The position numbers were made by a program, and so were the translations under genes. DNA of 64,000 nt, taken from assembly GCA_016716675.1 (NCBI GenBank), contig JADJVG010000009.1:129893-193892 (forward strand), in the 5' to 3' direction. The DNA comes from Hyphomicrobium sp. Lineage in GTDB: Bacteria > Pseudomonadota > Alphaproteobacteria > Rhizobiales > Hyphomicrobiaceae. The first letter of the stretch is position 1, and each line of letters starts with the position of its first letter. A model generated the notes under the pieces. That model was not told the origin of the DNA. It ran no database searches and was given only the letters and a program-made list of their open reading frames with translations. Of the stretch, positions 38,350 to 48,472 are shown piece by piece.

Positions 38350-39290
38350 ATGGTCGAGCGGGTGAGCGGCGGACGGGCTAAGAGTTTTGACACTGACGCT
38401 GGCGAGGCGCGATCTGTGCGCCGGGCGTCGGCGCCGAAAGCCAAATCCAAATTCACCAAGAAGACCATCGCGCTCGTCTACGACTTCGACGGCACGCTGT
38501 CGCCCAAGCCGATGCAGGAATATGCGTTTCTGCCGAAGATCGGCGTGAAGGCCGAGGACTTCTGGGCCGAGTGCACGCGCGTTGCCAAAGCCGAGCGCGC
38601 CGATCCACTGATCACCTACATGCACCTGATGTACAAGAAGGCCAAGGAGAAGGGCCTGCGCATCGACCGCAAAAAGATCTTGTCGCCCAGGGCCGCCACG
38701 TTGAACTGTATCAGGGCGTCGAGGCGTGGTTCGGCGAGATCGAGGGCTACGTCAAAGCGCAACGTGATAGCAAAGGCGTCACCATCAAGCATTATCTGGT
38801 GTCGTCGGGGCTCACCGAGATCATCGAGGGTACCAAAATCTACAAGAACTTCGCCAACGTGTTCGCGTCGGAATATTGGTTCGACGCCTACGATCTGCCG
38901 TTCCCGAAGCGCGTCATCACCGATACCGGCAAAACGCAGTACCTGTTCCGCATCAACAAGGGCATCGAGGATCTCGGCCAGAGCATCAACAGCCACATGC
39001 CGGAAGATGCGCGCCCTATACCGTTTTCCAACATGATCTATTTCGGCGACGGCGACACCGACGTGCCGAGCATGGCTTTGCTGAAAAAGAACGGCGGCCA
39101 CGCGATCGCGGTGCACACGCCGAAAGCCTCAGCAGATAAGTGCATCGGCTTGTTCAACGCCGGTCGCTGCGATTTCTACGCCCCCGCCGATTATCGCAAA
39201 GGCAGTGATTTGTTTAAACGCACGTGCCTGCTTCTCGACCGTATGCTCGCAGATATTCGCGTTGAGGAGGAGCGGGCGGGGTTGGGGTGA
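38350..39290 (+). CDS. HAD-superfamily phosphatase-like protein (reading frame interrupted)
   Basis: Haloacid-dehalogenase-fold hydrolase of about 313 residues when rejoined. Motif I is ALVYDFDGTLSPKPM and the C-terminal motif is MIYFGDGDTDVPSM. The frame shifts by one base near 38696-38698 (CCC): up to RIDRKKILS is one frame, and GRHVELYQGVEAWFGEIEGY onward is another. A fourth C would join them. A 35-residue basic N-terminal extension precedes the domain. The substrate is unknown. ATG 38350 has AAGGACG upstream. Confidence 0.8.
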
Positions 39291-39358
39291 GCGCGCGGTT
39301 GTGCCGTGCGGCGACCGCAAATGGCGCATTGGCATGTCATGCCTAGCGCACGTCACAC

Positions 39359-39565
39359 CTAGTTCCGCTTCTCCTGCAAGCGGCAGACCCACGAACCGTC
39401 GCTCATCCTTTCCCAGATGAGGCAGTACCAGCCCGGTTTCAGCGTTGCGCTCGATTTGAGGCGCGTACCGTGCGTTGGTCCGGCGGCATAGCTGAATGTC
39501 GGCGCAGCCATCGCGGCCACCGCGAAAGCGAGAGCGGCAATGCGCGCAATTCGAATCATGGTCAT
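39359..39565 (-). CDS. Small exported protein, unknown function
   Basis: A 68-residue protein with a clear signal peptide (basic MTMIRIARIAA, then ALAFAVAAMAAPTFSYA, cleavage likely after SYA). The mature part has about 41 residues with two cysteines (GWYCLIWE and SWVCRLQE), which could form one disulfide. I do not recognise the family. It lies between genes of opposite orientation. Confidence 0.62.
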   Translation of the reverse strand: MTMIRIARIAALAFAVAAMAAPTFSYAAGPTHGTRLKSSATLKPGWYCLIWERMSDGSWVCRLQEKRN

Positions 39566-39821
39566 GGATGGAGCCTTTCCTTTGGGCGTTTCAGCGGACC
39601 TCCATATGTCGCGCGCCGCCGCTCAAAGGTTCATCGGGTGCGCGTCACCAGCTTTCGTGCTGACACCTTGAGACAGACCACCACCGCTCCACCGCACTAA
39701 TGCTCACTTCGACGCCTGCCCATCAGCCTGAATCTTGCCATCAGGGTCGGCAACGGTGAGGTGCGGGGATCGTGACGACAGTTTTGCTTAGTATTTTGTT
39801 TGCGTACTGGGGGAAAAGCGA

Positions 39822-40181
39822 ATGGCGGCGCATCCGGGCGGAGAGTCACTCCCGCACATCATGTTCATTCCGCGCACGGCATCTATCGAAGGCTTTGTCG
39901 ATTATCTCGGCGACATCGTCGTCGAAGGCACGGTCAGCGGCGAGGTGCGTTGCGCCACGCTGACCATCAAGGAGCGCGGTCAGGTGGATGGCAACGTGGT
40001 CGCGAACCGGGTTACTGTACTCGGTGACGTGACGGGCACGATCTACGCCAACGATCTGATCTTGCGCACTGCATGCTCGGTCTCGGGTGATATTTTTCAC
40101 AAACAATTGGTGCTTGAAGACGGTTGCTACTTTGAAGGCCGCTCGCGCCGCCACGCCGACCCGATGTCGCTCGTCACCTAA
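39822..40181 (+). CDS. Bactofilin-like polymer-forming protein
   Basis: A 119-residue protein made of the right-handed beta-helix repeats of bactofilins (GDIVVEGTVSGEV, GQVDGNVVANRVTVLGDV, CSVSGDIFHKQLVLE). Bactofilins polymerise without nucleotide and organise cell shape or wall enzymes. This is a minimal form without long terminal extensions. The ATG follows GGGGGAAAAGCGA. Confidence 0.85.
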   Translation: MAAHPGGESLPHIMFIPRTASIEGFVDYLGDIVVEGTVSGEVRCATLTIKERGQVDGNVVANRVTVLGDVTGTIYANDLILRTACSVSGDIFHKQLVLEDGCYFEGRSRRHADPMSLVT

Positions 40182-40190
40182 GGCGCGCAC

Positions 40191-40964
40191 TCACCGTCCA
40201 AGCAGTCTGCGGAAAAAGCCGCCAAAGCCGCTGCCCTTGCGCGCGGCTTCGCCGGTCATATCAACGCCGATCATCAGCGCCGCCGTGATTGCGTCTCCGG
40301 CTTCGCTGACAGCGAGAACGATGCCGCCGCCGTCGTGCTCGCCGGCGCGGAAAATGCCGTCGCTTGCGTTCGTCGTGTCGGCGACGGGCCGCGCCGAATA
40401 TGGCTTACGTTCAGCGTAAATCTGCGCGCTGATTTCATCTGGAAAATAGATCTGGCCGGTCACGAGCGTCGTCTTGTCCAAGAACGCCTTGACGTGAATG
40501 TGCGGCGTGCGGCCGGGATACCATCCCGGATAGATCGTGCGGAACTGCACAAAGCCGTCTGCGTCCGTCATCTGCGTGCCGCGCAGATAGGTCTGCCCCT
40601 TGGTCGAGACATCGCGATTGTCGCCCTGGTTCGCATAGCCGGAATAGATGCCGCCCGCGTCGGCGTGCCAGACATCGACGCGCAGGCCGGGCATCGGCGT
40701 GCATCCCTTGGCGTCGACGATGCGAAGTTTAAGGGCGACGGGGGCGCCCTCCCGGCCTTCGGTAATGTCGGCGCGGACGCGTTCGGGATCGAAATAATAC
40801 GGCCCTTCGACCGCTTGCGGCATCAGCAGACAGACGCCGACAGGATTATCTGCCGCAGCAGGTGCGGCCGCGTCGGCAATGGCCGGCGGCGCAATCAGGC
40901 CGCTGCCCGCAGCGCTGACAGAGAGTGCGCGGAGCGCCTGACGCCGCGATAGATATGTTTGCAT
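40191..40964 (-). CDS. Tat-exported intradiol ring-cleavage dioxygenase
   Basis: A 257-residue protein with a twin-arginine signal (YLSRRQALRALSVSAAG) and a protocatechuate/catechol-type non-haem iron domain. The expected Fe(III) ligands are visible: a Tyr in EGPYYFDP, a Tyr and two His in YPGWYPGRTPHIHVKA. Most such enzymes are cytosolic; this exported branch has no fixed substrate. ATG 40964 has GGGGGAATT before it. The C-terminus ends in a basic GFFRRLLGR. Confidence 0.87.
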   Translation of the reverse strand: MQTYLSRRQALRALSVSAAGSGLIAPPAIADAAAPAAADNPVGVCLLMPQAVEGPYYFDPERVRADITEGREGAPVALKLRIVDAKGCTPMPGLRVDVWHADAGGIYSGYANQGDNRDVSTKGQTYLRGTQMTDADGFVQFRTIYPGWYPGRTPHIHVKAFLDKTTLVTGQIYFPDEISAQIYAERKPYSARPVADTTNASDGIFRAGEHDGGGIVLAVSEAGDAITAALMIGVDMTGEAARKGSGFGGFFRRLLGR

Positions 40965-41028
40965 AATTCCCCCATTCACCCGGTGACCTCGCTCAAGAAC
41001 GCAATTCGCGAGAATTTCCGTCGCGGGG

Positions 41029-41877
41029 TTAGCGTCTGGCCTTGTCAGCGTTGACGGCGTGGTCCAGCCCGATTGCCGTCTCCAGGCCCCGCGCGCCGAC
41101 GAAGTTGGTGTCGTAGACGTCCGCGCCGGTGAAATCCGCGCCGCTGACATCGGCGCCGGTGAAGTCGGCTTTGGTCAAATCCGCATTGTTGAATTTGGCG
41201 CCGCGCACGTCGGCGCCGGTGAAGCGCGAGAATGTCAGGAAAGCGCGGGTCATGTCGGCGTTGGTCATGCGCGCGCCGGAGAAATCGCAACTGCGCAGAA
41301 TGTTACTCGGCTGCGTCGTCAGCGTGCCTTTGCCGGGTCGCGCTTCAAGCGGGCTGAAGTTGGCATCCGTCAAATCGGCACCGCGAAAATCCGCGCCCGA
41401 CAGATCGGCCTGCACGCTGATGCGCGTAAGGTTGGCGCCGGAGAATTTCGGAGCGTCGCTTAGCGTCGATTTTTCGTCGGCATAGATGGTCGGCCTGTAG
41501 ATCGTCGCGCCCGTCAGGTTGGCGCCGGAAAGATTGGCACGGATCAGCACCGAGCGGTCGAGCCGCGTGCCGGTCAGGTCGGCGCCGGACAGGTTCGCGG
41601 CAGTAAAATCGGTGCCGTAGAAATCGGACCGCGCCAGCAGCGCGCCTTTGAAATCGAGATTGGAAAGATCGAGATAGGTTAGATCGTGTCCAGCGAAGTT
41701 CGCGCGCTCGCCGGGCGGCGTGTTGAACAGGGTCGTGGTGATTTGGAAGGCGGTGAAATCAGCGTCGGGCGCCACCGGACCGAGATCGACGGCACGCGCC
41801 TGCCCGGCACCCGCTGCCGCGAACCCTGCAGCGATCAGCCAGATCCTGCAACGCTTAATCCTACCACGTAACGTCAT
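41029..41877 (-). CDS. Exported pentapeptide-repeat protein
   Basis: A 282-residue protein with a signal peptide (RIKRCRIWLIAAGFAAAG, cleavage likely after ARA). The mature part is built from A(D/N)LxG-type pentapeptides (for example NLSGADLTGTRL, ADVSGADFTGADV), giving a square beta-helix. One interruption lies around residues 155-170. Function is not known. It lies upstream of the dioxygenase on the same strand, 64 bases away, and may be co-transcribed. Confidence 0.85.
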   Translation of the reverse strand: MTLRGRIKRCRIWLIAAGFAAAGAGQARAVDLGPVAPDADFTAFQITTTLFNTPPGERANFAGHDLTYLDLSNLDFKGALLARSDFYGTDFTAANLSGADLTGTRLDRSVLIRANLSGANLTGATIYRPTIYADEKSTLSDAPKFSGANLTRISVQADLSGADFRGADLTDANFSPLEARPGKGTLTTQPSNILRSCDFSGARMTNADMTRAFLTFSRFTGADVRGAKFNNADLTKADFTGADVSGADFTGADVYDTNFVGARGLETAIGLDHAVNADKARR

Positions 41878-42056
41878 GCCGTTTTGCTCGTTCCCCGGGC
41901 GTCGCCGCCTAGTGTCAGATCCTCGCCCCCCAGGTTCATCGCGGCCATGATGCCAGAGCCAGCAGGGGCGGGGATAACTTTCAGAAAACAATCTACACGA
42001 CTTTGTTTACGGAGCAGCACCGCTGAAAAAGCACATCAGTTCAGCGTGATCGTCGT

Positions 42057-42827
42057 TCACGCCGTCTTCAGTCGTTGCGCTGCGTTGACGAGGCGCGTCA
42101 AGGTCAGCAGCGTCGAGCGGTCCAAGCGGCCATCGACGCGGCGCGGGCGGAAATGCAATTGGAAGGCGCGCAGCACCTTGCTGGTCGCCGCGTCGAGCGT
42201 TCCCGTTGCGGCAATCTCGTAGCCATACGCGGCAAGCATCTCCTGCGCAGATTGAACCGTCTCGCCTGTGGCGCCGGTGCCGAGGCCCGCGTCTTCGGGT
42301 TTGACGGGTGACGCGCGCACCCATTCGCCGAGGCCGTGATGGGCAAGTTCCGCCCATTTGAACTTTTCCCCGGGATCGACCTTGCGCGCGGGCGCGACGT
42401 CGGAATGAGCGAGCACGCCATCGGAGCGCATAGCATTGCGCGCCACGATATCCTTGCCGAGCGTAATCACGGCCGCCATTTGCCGGGGCGGAAACGCAGG
42501 GTAGCCATGTTCATGGCCCGGGTTCTGAATTTCGATGCCGATCGAGTGCGAGTTGATATCGCGTTCGCCACGCCAAAAAGAAACGCCGGCGTGCCAGGCG
42601 CGCAGCCGCTCCGGCACCATCTGCGTGATAGTTCCGGCTTCGTCGATGACATAGTGGCACGAGACGCGGCTTTCCTCGCGCGCCAGCCAGTCGATGGCTT
42701 TCGCCGCCGACGACATGCCGGTGTAATGCAGAATAAGCAACGAAGGCCGCTTGACGCCGTGGCGCGGCTCGACGTTGGCGGCGGCGTGGACGTTGGCTGC
42801 GAGTTTGCTATCGGCTGTGAAGGTCAC
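42057..42827 (-). CDS. N-acetylmuramoyl-L-alanine amidase (AmpD-like) with PG-binding domain
   Basis: A 256-residue zinc amidase. The ligands are H34 (LILHYTGM), H141 (LAHSDVAP) and D151 (KVDPGEKF), with the conserved IGIEIQNPG strand. Residues about 188-250 form a peptidoglycan-binding domain (AYGYEIAATGTLDAAT, then AFQLHFRP). No signal peptide is visible, which fits a cytoplasmic AmpD role in muropeptide recycling, matching the murU/amgK genes at 20 kb. The ATG overlaps the DjlA-like gene by 4 bases. Confidence 0.92.
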   Translation of the reverse strand: MTFTADSKLAANVHAAANVEPRHGVKRPSLLILHYTGMSSAAKAIDWLAREESRVSCHYVIDEAGTITQMVPERLRAWHAGVSFWRGERDINSHSIGIEIQNPGHEHGYPAFPPRQMAAVITLGKDIVARNAMRSDGVLAHSDVAPARKVDPGEKFKWAELAHHGLGEWVRASPVKPEDAGLGTGATGETVQSAQEMLAAYGYEIAATGTLDAATSKVLRAFQLHFRPRRVDGRLDRSTLLTLTRLVNAAQRLKTA

Positions 42828-43549
42828 GCGCCCTTCTCCAGCACTTGCGCCGCGCGCTTGCCGCGTTCCAGCTGGATAGCTTCGTAAGCGGCGGTGACCG
42901 CCGCGAGGCGGCGCTCGGCCGCGATCAGAAATTCCGGTGGCACGCCTTTCGAGAGAAGCGCATCCGGGTGGTGCCGTTTAACGAGTTCGCGGTAACGCAG
43001 TTTGATTTCCGCGTCTGTCGCGTCGGACGCGAGCCCAAGCGTTTCATATGGCCCATCGGGGTCGCGCACATAAGCGCGGCGCATGGATTGGTATTCCGTC
43101 GCCGTCAATCCGAAGATGCGCGCGACCTCCGCTAGAAAATCGTTCTCCGCCGGATGCAGCACGCCATCGGCGCAGGCGACGTGAAATAGGCATTCCAGCA
43201 CGGACGTTTTGAGTTCCGGCTCGTCCGCGAGGTGGCTGGCGATCTGGCGGGCGTAAGTCTCATATCCGGCGACGTCCTGGCTCGCCAACTGGAACAACCT
43301 GTGCACGTTGTCGTGTTCGTCGTCCGGCACAACATACACCTCGTCGAAGGCTTCTGCTTCGATGTCGGACGCAACGCCATCGGCCTTGCTCATCTTGGCG
43401 GCCAGCGTGATCACGGCAATGGTGAAGGCAACGCGTGATTGTGCGGGCGTGCGCTCGATGCCGAGAACGCCCCAGAGCTGATCCAAGGTATTGCGTAACG
43501 CGCCGCCCTTGGCGATACCGAGAGCGCTTTTGAGGACTTGCCAGGGCAT
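42824..43549 (-). CDS. DjlA-like co-chaperone: TerB domain plus J domain
   Basis: A 241-residue protein. Residues about 30-160 form a TerB-like acidic helical domain (LECLFHVACADGVLHPAEND). Residues about 165-232 form a J domain with HPD at 194-196 (KRHHPDALL), needed to stimulate DnaK ATPase. E. coli DjlA has an N-terminal membrane helix; here the N-terminus (MPWQVLKSALGIAKG) is only amphipathic. Its stop overlaps the amidase start, so the two are coupled. Confidence 0.9.
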   Translation of the reverse strand: MPWQVLKSALGIAKGGALRNTLDQLWGVLGIERTPAQSRVAFTIAVITLAAKMSKADGVASDIEAEAFDEVYVVPDDEHDNVHRLFQLASQDVAGYETYARQIASHLADEPELKTSVLECLFHVACADGVLHPAENDFLAEVARIFGLTATEYQSMRRAYVRDPDGPYETLGLASDATDAEIKLRYRELVKRHHPDALLSKGVPPEFLIAAERRLAAVTAAYEAIQLERGKRAAQVLEKGA

Positions 43550-43657
43550 TGAAATTCTAATCTGCTCCGAGTGGCCGGTGATTTGCTGGTCATACCTTAT
43601 TCCACGAGCAATCGAATTTCCCCTAAAATTCCGGAAAGCAACGAGAGTTTCCCCGTA

Positions 43658-46600
43658 ATGGCCGCCGCAACGTTGACATCACAGCCGTTTGTTGAAGGCG
43701 GCGGTACATGGCAGTTCTGGATCGATCGCGGTGGCACGTTTACCGACATCGTGGCGCGACGGCCAGATGGCAGCCTCGACGTTCTAAAACTCCTTTCCGA
43801 AAATCCGTCGGCCTATGACGATGCCGCCGTCGCCGGCATTCGCCAATGTCTGGGATTGGCGGCCGGTCAGGCTATCCCGGCCAGCGTTATCGGCGCGGTG
43901 CGCATGGGCACCACCGTTGCAACAAATGCCCTGCTGGAGCGCAAGGGTGATGCGACCGTGCTGGTCATCACCGCCGGATTTGAAGACCAACTCGAAATCG
44001 GCACGCAGGCCCGACCTGATATTTTTGCGCGCCGGGTGATCAAGCCGAAGCCGCTCTACGCCGACGTGATCGGCACGATCGAACGCATCCGTGCCGACGG
44101 CGCAATCGAGCGCCCTCTGGATGCACAACGCCTCGCGGATGATTTGCGGCGGGCGTATGAACACGGGTCTCGCAGCGTCGCCATCGTGCTGATGCATGGC
44201 TATGCCTATCCGGCCCATGAACAGCTGGCCGCGCAGATTGCGCGCGACTGCGGCTTCACCAACATTTCCGTCAGCCACGACATCGCGCCGTTGATCCGCA
44301 TCGTGCCCCGCGGCGATACGACGGTGGCTGATGCCTATTTGACGCCTGCCTTGCAGCGGTATGTCGATAAGGTGTGTAACGCGCTTGGCGGCGAGACCGG
44401 GCAGGCATCGCCGAATGTCTTCTTCATGGCGTCGTCGGGCGGGTTGAAATCCGCCGCCCATTTTCGCGGACGCGACGCCATTCTGTCAGGTCCGGCTGGC
44501 GGCGTCGTCGCGCTGGCGGGCACGGCGGAAGCCGCAGGTTTCCGTAAGGTCATAGGTTTCGACATGGGCGGCACCTCAACGGATGTCGCGCATTACGCCG
44601 GCAGCTTCGAGCGCACCTATGAAGCCAGCATCGCCGGCGTGCGTCTCGCTGTGGCGATGTTGAACATTCATACGGTTGCAGCAGGCGGCGGATCGATCCT
44701 CACCTATGACGGCGCGCGCATGCACGCCGGACCGCAAAGCGCCGGATCGAACCCCGGCCCAGCCTGCTACCGCCGTGGCGGACCGTTGACCGTCACCGAC
44801 GCTAACGTGATGACCGGCAAACTGCGGCCTGAATATTTCCCCCATATTTTTGGCGAAAATCATGACGCCCCGATCGATACCGCCGTCGTGCGCCAAAAGT
44901 TTGAAGCGATCGCGGCGGCGATCGGCGACCGCCGCAGCGCCGAAGAGGTGGCGGATGGCTTCATCCGCATCGCGGTCGAGAACATGGCCAATGCCATCAA
45001 GAAAATCTCGGTCGAACGCGGCTACGATGTGACGGAGTACGCGCTCAATTGTTTCGGTGCGGCGGGTGGTCAGCACGCCTGCCTAATTGCCGATACGCTC
45101 GGTATGGAAACGGTGATGATTCATCCGATGTCGGGCGTCTTGTCGGCCTACGGCATGGGGCTCGCGGCGTTGCGCGCCGGGCGCGTGCGCTCGGTCGAGG
45201 TGGTGCTGTCGGAAGCCGCGCTCGCTGATTGCCAACGGCTGGCGCACGACATGACCCGCGAGGCTGGGGCTGAACTCATCAGCCAGGGCGCGCATGCTGA
45301 GACGTTATCGACGGCGGTGCACCTGCATTTGCGCTATGCGGGATCGGATACGGCACTGCCGGTCGCGTTGGCCTCGTGCGCTGAGATGCGTAACGCATTT
45401 GCCACCCTGCATCGCCAGCGCTTTGGCTTCACGTCGCCGGACAAAGACATCGTCATAGCTATGCTCGATGTCGAAGCGGTGAGCGCCAGCGATGCCGTCA
45501 GACAAGCACCCGAGACAGCGGAAACTGCCAATAAAACCGCAAAGTCCACAGCGCAAACGCGCTTTTTTTCGCGCGGCGTCTGGCATGATGCGGCGATCTA
45601 TCTGCGCGACGCCCTGCTCCCCGGCGTAACCCTCGCAGGCCCAGCCCTGGTGATCGAGCGGCATCAAACCGTTGTCGTTGAAGACGGCTGGACGCTGACG
45701 GTCAGTCGGTTGAACGATCTGCTGTTGAAGCGTGCAGCGCCGCGCCATCGCGAAGCCGTCAGCGCGGCAGCTGATCCGGTCCTGCTCGAAGTCTTCAATA
45801 ATCTCTTCATGGCCATTGCCGAGCAGATGGGCGAAGCGCTGCGCGCCACCGCGCAATCGGTGAACATCAAGGAGCGGCTGGATTTCAGTTGCGCGATTTT
45901 CGATTCCGGCGGCGCGCTGGTGGCCAATGCTCCGCATCTGCCGGTGCACCTCGGCTCCATGGATCGCTCGGTTGAAAGCGTGATGCGCGCCTTCGCCGGC
46001 AACATGCGCGCGGGCGACGTGTTCATGCTCAACGCACCCTATAACGGCGGCACGCATCTGCCCGACATTACGGTGGTGACGCCAGTGTTCGACGCGGATG
46101 GCCGCGAGGTGCGCTTTTACGTGGCGAGCCGCGGCCATCACGAAGACGTCGGAGGCCTGACGCCGGGATCGATGACGCCGCGCGCCACCACTATCGAACA
46201 GGAAGGCGTGCTGATTGAGCCGATGCGCATCGTGCGCGACGGTGCGTTTCTCGAGTCGGCTGTTCGCGAAGTTCTAATGAGCGCGACCTATCCGGCGCGC
46301 CGGCCGGACAAGAACATCGCCGATCTGAAGGCACAGGTTGCCGCCAATGCATGTGGCGTGGCGGAAGTCACCAAAATGATCGCGCAATTCTCTTGGCCCG
46401 TGGTCGATGCCTACATGGGCCACGTCAAAGACAACGCCGAGGAACATGTGCGCCGTTTGATTGCCCGGCTCTCGGATGGCGCGTTCCGCATCGAGACCGA
46501 TCAGGGCACATGCATCGCCGTCAAAATCTCGGTCGATCGCGCCACGCGCTCGGCAACGATTGATTTCACCGGCACCAGCCCGATGCAGCCGAACAATTTC

Positions 46601-47317
46601 AACGCGCCAGAGCCGGTGACGCGCGCCGCCGTCTTGTACGTGTTCCGCGTGATGGTCGATGAGGCGATCCCGATGAACGCCGGTTGTCTGCGGCCGCTGA
46701 CCATCATCATTCCGGAAGGGTCGATGTTGTCGCCGCGTTATCCAGCGGCGGTCGTCGCCGGCAACACCGAGACCAGCCAGATCGTCACCAATGCACTGTT
46801 CGCGGCGCTCGGCGCGCTGGCGCCCGCGCAAGGCACCATGAACAATCTGACGTTCGGAAATGATAGCGTGCAGTATTATGAAACCATCTGTTCGGGCGCT
46901 CCCGCCGGCGTCGATGCGCAAGGCAACGGCTTCGGTGGCGCCGCCGCCGTCCATGTCCACATGACCAATACGCGGCTGACCGATCCGGAAATTCTGGAGG
47001 CGCGCTATCCGGTGGTGCTGGAAGAATTTTCGATAAGGCGTGGGTCCGGTGGAAAAGGCAAATGGCCGAGCGGCGATGGTATTCTTCGGGTCATCCGCTT
47101 TCTTGAGCCGATGGATGCCGCGATTTTATCGGGGTTCCGCAGCGTCGCCCCACTTGGGTTGAACGGCGGTGAGATGGGCGAAGCCGGGCGCAACAGCGTG
47201 CGGCGGGCGTCAGGTTGTTCGGAAAAAATAGCCAGGTGCGCCGAGATGAAACTGCAAAGCGGCGACGCGATCATCATCGAAACGCCAACGGGCGGCGGCT
47301 ACGGCGAACGCTCGTAA
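43658..47317 (+). CDS. 5-oxoprolinase / hydantoinase, fused A and B subunits
   Basis: A 1219-residue ATP-dependent amidohydrolase opening 5-oxoproline or a hydantoin. Order: HydA_N ([19 protein letters not shown]), the hydantoinase-A ATPase core ([26 protein letters not shown]), then hydantoinase-B (about 720-1219; [31 protein letters not shown]). Bacterial enzymes are often two genes, and this fused form is the OplAH type. I chose ATG 43658 near the first family residue; GTG 43571 is possible. The gene stands alone. Confidence 0.9.
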   Translation: MAAATLTSQPFVEGGGTWQFWIDRGGTFTDIVARRPDGSLDVLKLLSENPSAYDDAAVAGIRQCLGLAAGQAIPASVIGAVRMGTTVATNALLERKGDATVLVITAGFEDQLEIGTQARPDIFARRVIKPKPLYADVIGTIERIRADGAIERPLDAQRLADDLRRAYEHGSRSVAIVLMHGYAYPAHEQLAAQIARDCGFTNISVSHDIAPLIRIVPRGDTTVADAYLTPALQRYVDKVCNALGGETGQASPNVFFMASSGGLKSAAHFRGRDAILSGPAGGVVALAGTAEAAGFRKVIGFDMGGTSTDVAHYAGSFERTYEASIAGVRLAVAMLNIHTVAAGGGSILTYDGARMHAGPQSAGSNPGPACYRRGGPLTVTDANVMTGKLRPEYFPHIFGENHDAPIDTAVVRQKFEAIAAAIGDRRSAEEVADGFIRIAVENMANAIKKISVERGYDVTEYALNCFGAAGGQHACLIADTLGMETVMIHPMSGVLSAYGMGLAALRAGRVRSVEVVLSEAALADCQRLAHDMTREAGAELISQGAHAETLSTAVHLHLRYAGSDTALPVALASCAEMRNAFATLHRQRFGFTSPDKDIVIAMLDVEAVSASDAVRQAPETAETANKTAKSTAQTRFFSRGVWHDAAIYLRDALLPGVTLAGPALVIERHQTVVVEDGWTLTVSRLNDLLLKRAAPRHREAVSAAADPVLLEVFNNLFMAIAEQMGEALRATAQSVNIKERLDFSCAIFDSGGALVANAPHLPVHLGSMDRSVESVMRAFAGNMRAGDVFMLNAPYNGGTHLPDITVVTPVFDADGREVRFYVASRGHHEDVGGLTPGSMTPRATTIEQEGVLIEPMRIVRDGAFLESAVREVLMSATYPARRPDKNIADLKAQVAANACGVAEVTKMIAQFSWPVVDAYMGHVKDNAEEHVRRLIARLSDGAFRIETDQGTCIAVKISVDRATRSATIDFTGTSPMQPNNFNAPEPVTRAAVLYVFRVMVDEAIPMNAGCLRPLTIIIPEGSMLSPRYPAAVVAGNTETSQIVTNALFAALGALAPAQGTMNNLTFGNDSVQYYETICSGAPAGVDAQGNGFGGAAAVHVHMTNTRLTDPEILEARYPVVLEEFSIRRGSGGKGKWPSGDGILRVIRFLEPMDAAILSGFRSVAPLGLNGGEMGEAGRNSVRRASGCSEKIARCAEMKLQSGDAIIIETPTGGGYGERS

Positions 47318-47343
47318 ACCAAACCACCGCCCGGAACGAAACG

Positions 47344-47757
47344 TCAGGGGGAAGACGCTTCATTTGCCGGTTTTCTACGCCGTTCCTCAAGAAAAGCGTC
47401 AAATTCCGACCGATCCTTCGCGTGACGCAACTCGTCCAAATAGCTGCGGAGTTCGGCAGCTTCCTGTTCGAGCTTTGAGAGCGTTGCGCTCCGGTAGGCG
47501 TCAAACGCGCTGTTGCCGGATGAGTTCCGCGCGTTTCGAGATGTTGAATACATGTGGCTCGCATCGCCGCGCATGTGCGCACCGCGAGCACATTGCAAGC
47601 CGCGCATCCGTGCCCTCAATTTTACGCCCGCGCGCACGAGGCTGGCGGGCATGCCCTTGCGGGAACCAAGGTAAGCACCGGCGGCAAGCGCCAGCGCCGA
47701 CGACAGCAGGATCGGCAGAACCGGCAGGTGCGGCGGGCCGAACATGTGAAACGGCAT
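47344..47757 (-). CDS. DUF2852-like membrane protein, paralogue 1
   Basis: A 137-residue protein with one membrane helix (about 9-32) and a charged C-terminal helical tail. The tail SAFDAYRSATLSKLEQEAAE, then FDAFLEERRRKP, matches that of the next gene. The ATG 47757 was chosen because MPFHMFGPP leads straight to the helix; upstream codons have no support. The middle (residues 50-85) is basic and looks less conserved. Function unknown. Confidence 0.7.
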   Translation of the reverse strand: MPFHMFGPPHLPVLPILLSSALALAAGAYLGSRKGMPASLVRAGVKLRARMRGLQCARGAHMRGDASHMYSTSRNARNSSGNSAFDAYRSATLSKLEQEAAELRSYLDELRHAKDRSEFDAFLEERRRKPANEASSP

Positions 47758-47844
47758 GATGCAACTCCTCAACGTCCGTGACGGCGCCAACAAGCGTCGA
47801 GGCGGCTCTGCGCCGCCTCTGCGTAGCTGTTGTGGTGAAGAACG

Positions 47845-48294
47845 TTAGACCTGCGGCTGATCCGTCGCGGGCGTTGCGCCCGGCGGCGTTTGCGGGCGTT
47901 CACGGCGTTCCGACATAAAGGCGTCGAACTCAGATTTGTCCTTCGCCTGGCGCAGCCGCGCGAGGAACTCGCGGAACTCGCGCTCTTCCTGTTCGAGGCG
48001 TTTCAGCGTCGCGTCGCGATAGTCGTCGAAGGCGCGATTGCCGCTGGAATAGGACCCCGAGAAGCCCTTCACTTCGTCTTCGACGCGCGAGCGCGCCTTC
48101 TCAAACTTATCCGCAAACCGGCTCTGCCAGCGGCTGGGAGAATTGTTGCTCCGCCCACACGTCATGCGTCCACTCCATATCAAATAGCCAAGCACTGCGA
48201 GGCCAATCGGCCAGAACAGGATGAAGCCTGCGATCATCACGGCAATCCACGCGGGGCGGCCATAATCGTCCAGCTTCGCAACCATCTCAGACAT
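47845..48294 (-). CDS. DUF2852 family membrane protein, paralogue 2
   Basis: A 149-residue protein with one membrane segment (RPAWIAVMIAGFILFWPIGL) and the family C-terminus NRAFDDYRDATLKRLEQEER, then FDAFMSERRERP. DUF2852 proteins are common in Rhizobiales and have no defined role. ATG 48294 has GAGGGTG upstream. The start lies 20 bases from a perfect palindrome, which may govern its transcription. Paralogue 1 follows after 87 bases. Confidence 0.82.
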   Translation of the reverse strand: MSEMVAKLDDYGRPAWIAVMIAGFILFWPIGLAVLGYLIWSGRMTCGRSNNSPSRWQSRFADKFEKARSRVEDEVKGFSGSYSSGNRAFDDYRDATLKRLEQEEREFREFLARLRQAKDKSEFDAFMSERRERPQTPPGATPATDQPQV

Positions 48295-48314
48295 CGACAC
48301 CCTCACTCCAGTAG

Positions 48315-48339
48315 ATGTGAATGTTCATAACATTCACAT
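48315..48339. promoter_or_regulatory. Perfect 11-bp palindrome (candidate operator) upstream of the DUF2852 gene
   Basis: ATGTGAATGTT (48315-48325), spacer CAT, and AACATTCACAT (48329-48339) are exact complements. A 25-base dyad 20 bases before a start codon is typical of a repressor-binding site (TetR and related families). A TetR gene lies 1.1 kb away but is interrupted. Confidence 0.65.
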
Positions 48340-48348
48340 AGGTAGGAC

Positions 48349-48399
48349 GGGGCGGGCTGGGGTGCAAGGGGCGGATGGGGGAAATTTTGGGGGGAGGGG
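48349..48399 (+). other. G-run tract with G-quadruplex potential
   Basis: Seven G-runs of three to six bases in 51 bases: GGGG (48349-48352), GGG, GGGG, GGGG, GGGGG, GGGGGG and GGGG (48396-48399), with spacers of 1-7 bases. This meets the usual G3+N1-7 quadruplex pattern. It lies 10 bases from the palindrome, in the promoter region of the DUF2852 gene, on the strand opposite to its coding sense. Confidence 0.7.
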
Positions 48400-48472
48400 C
48401 AACAAGCTTCGGGGCGAGCGAAAGCTAAGGGTGCCGAGAAAAGGTTTCTCGGTGTTAGTTTTTTAGATAGCG

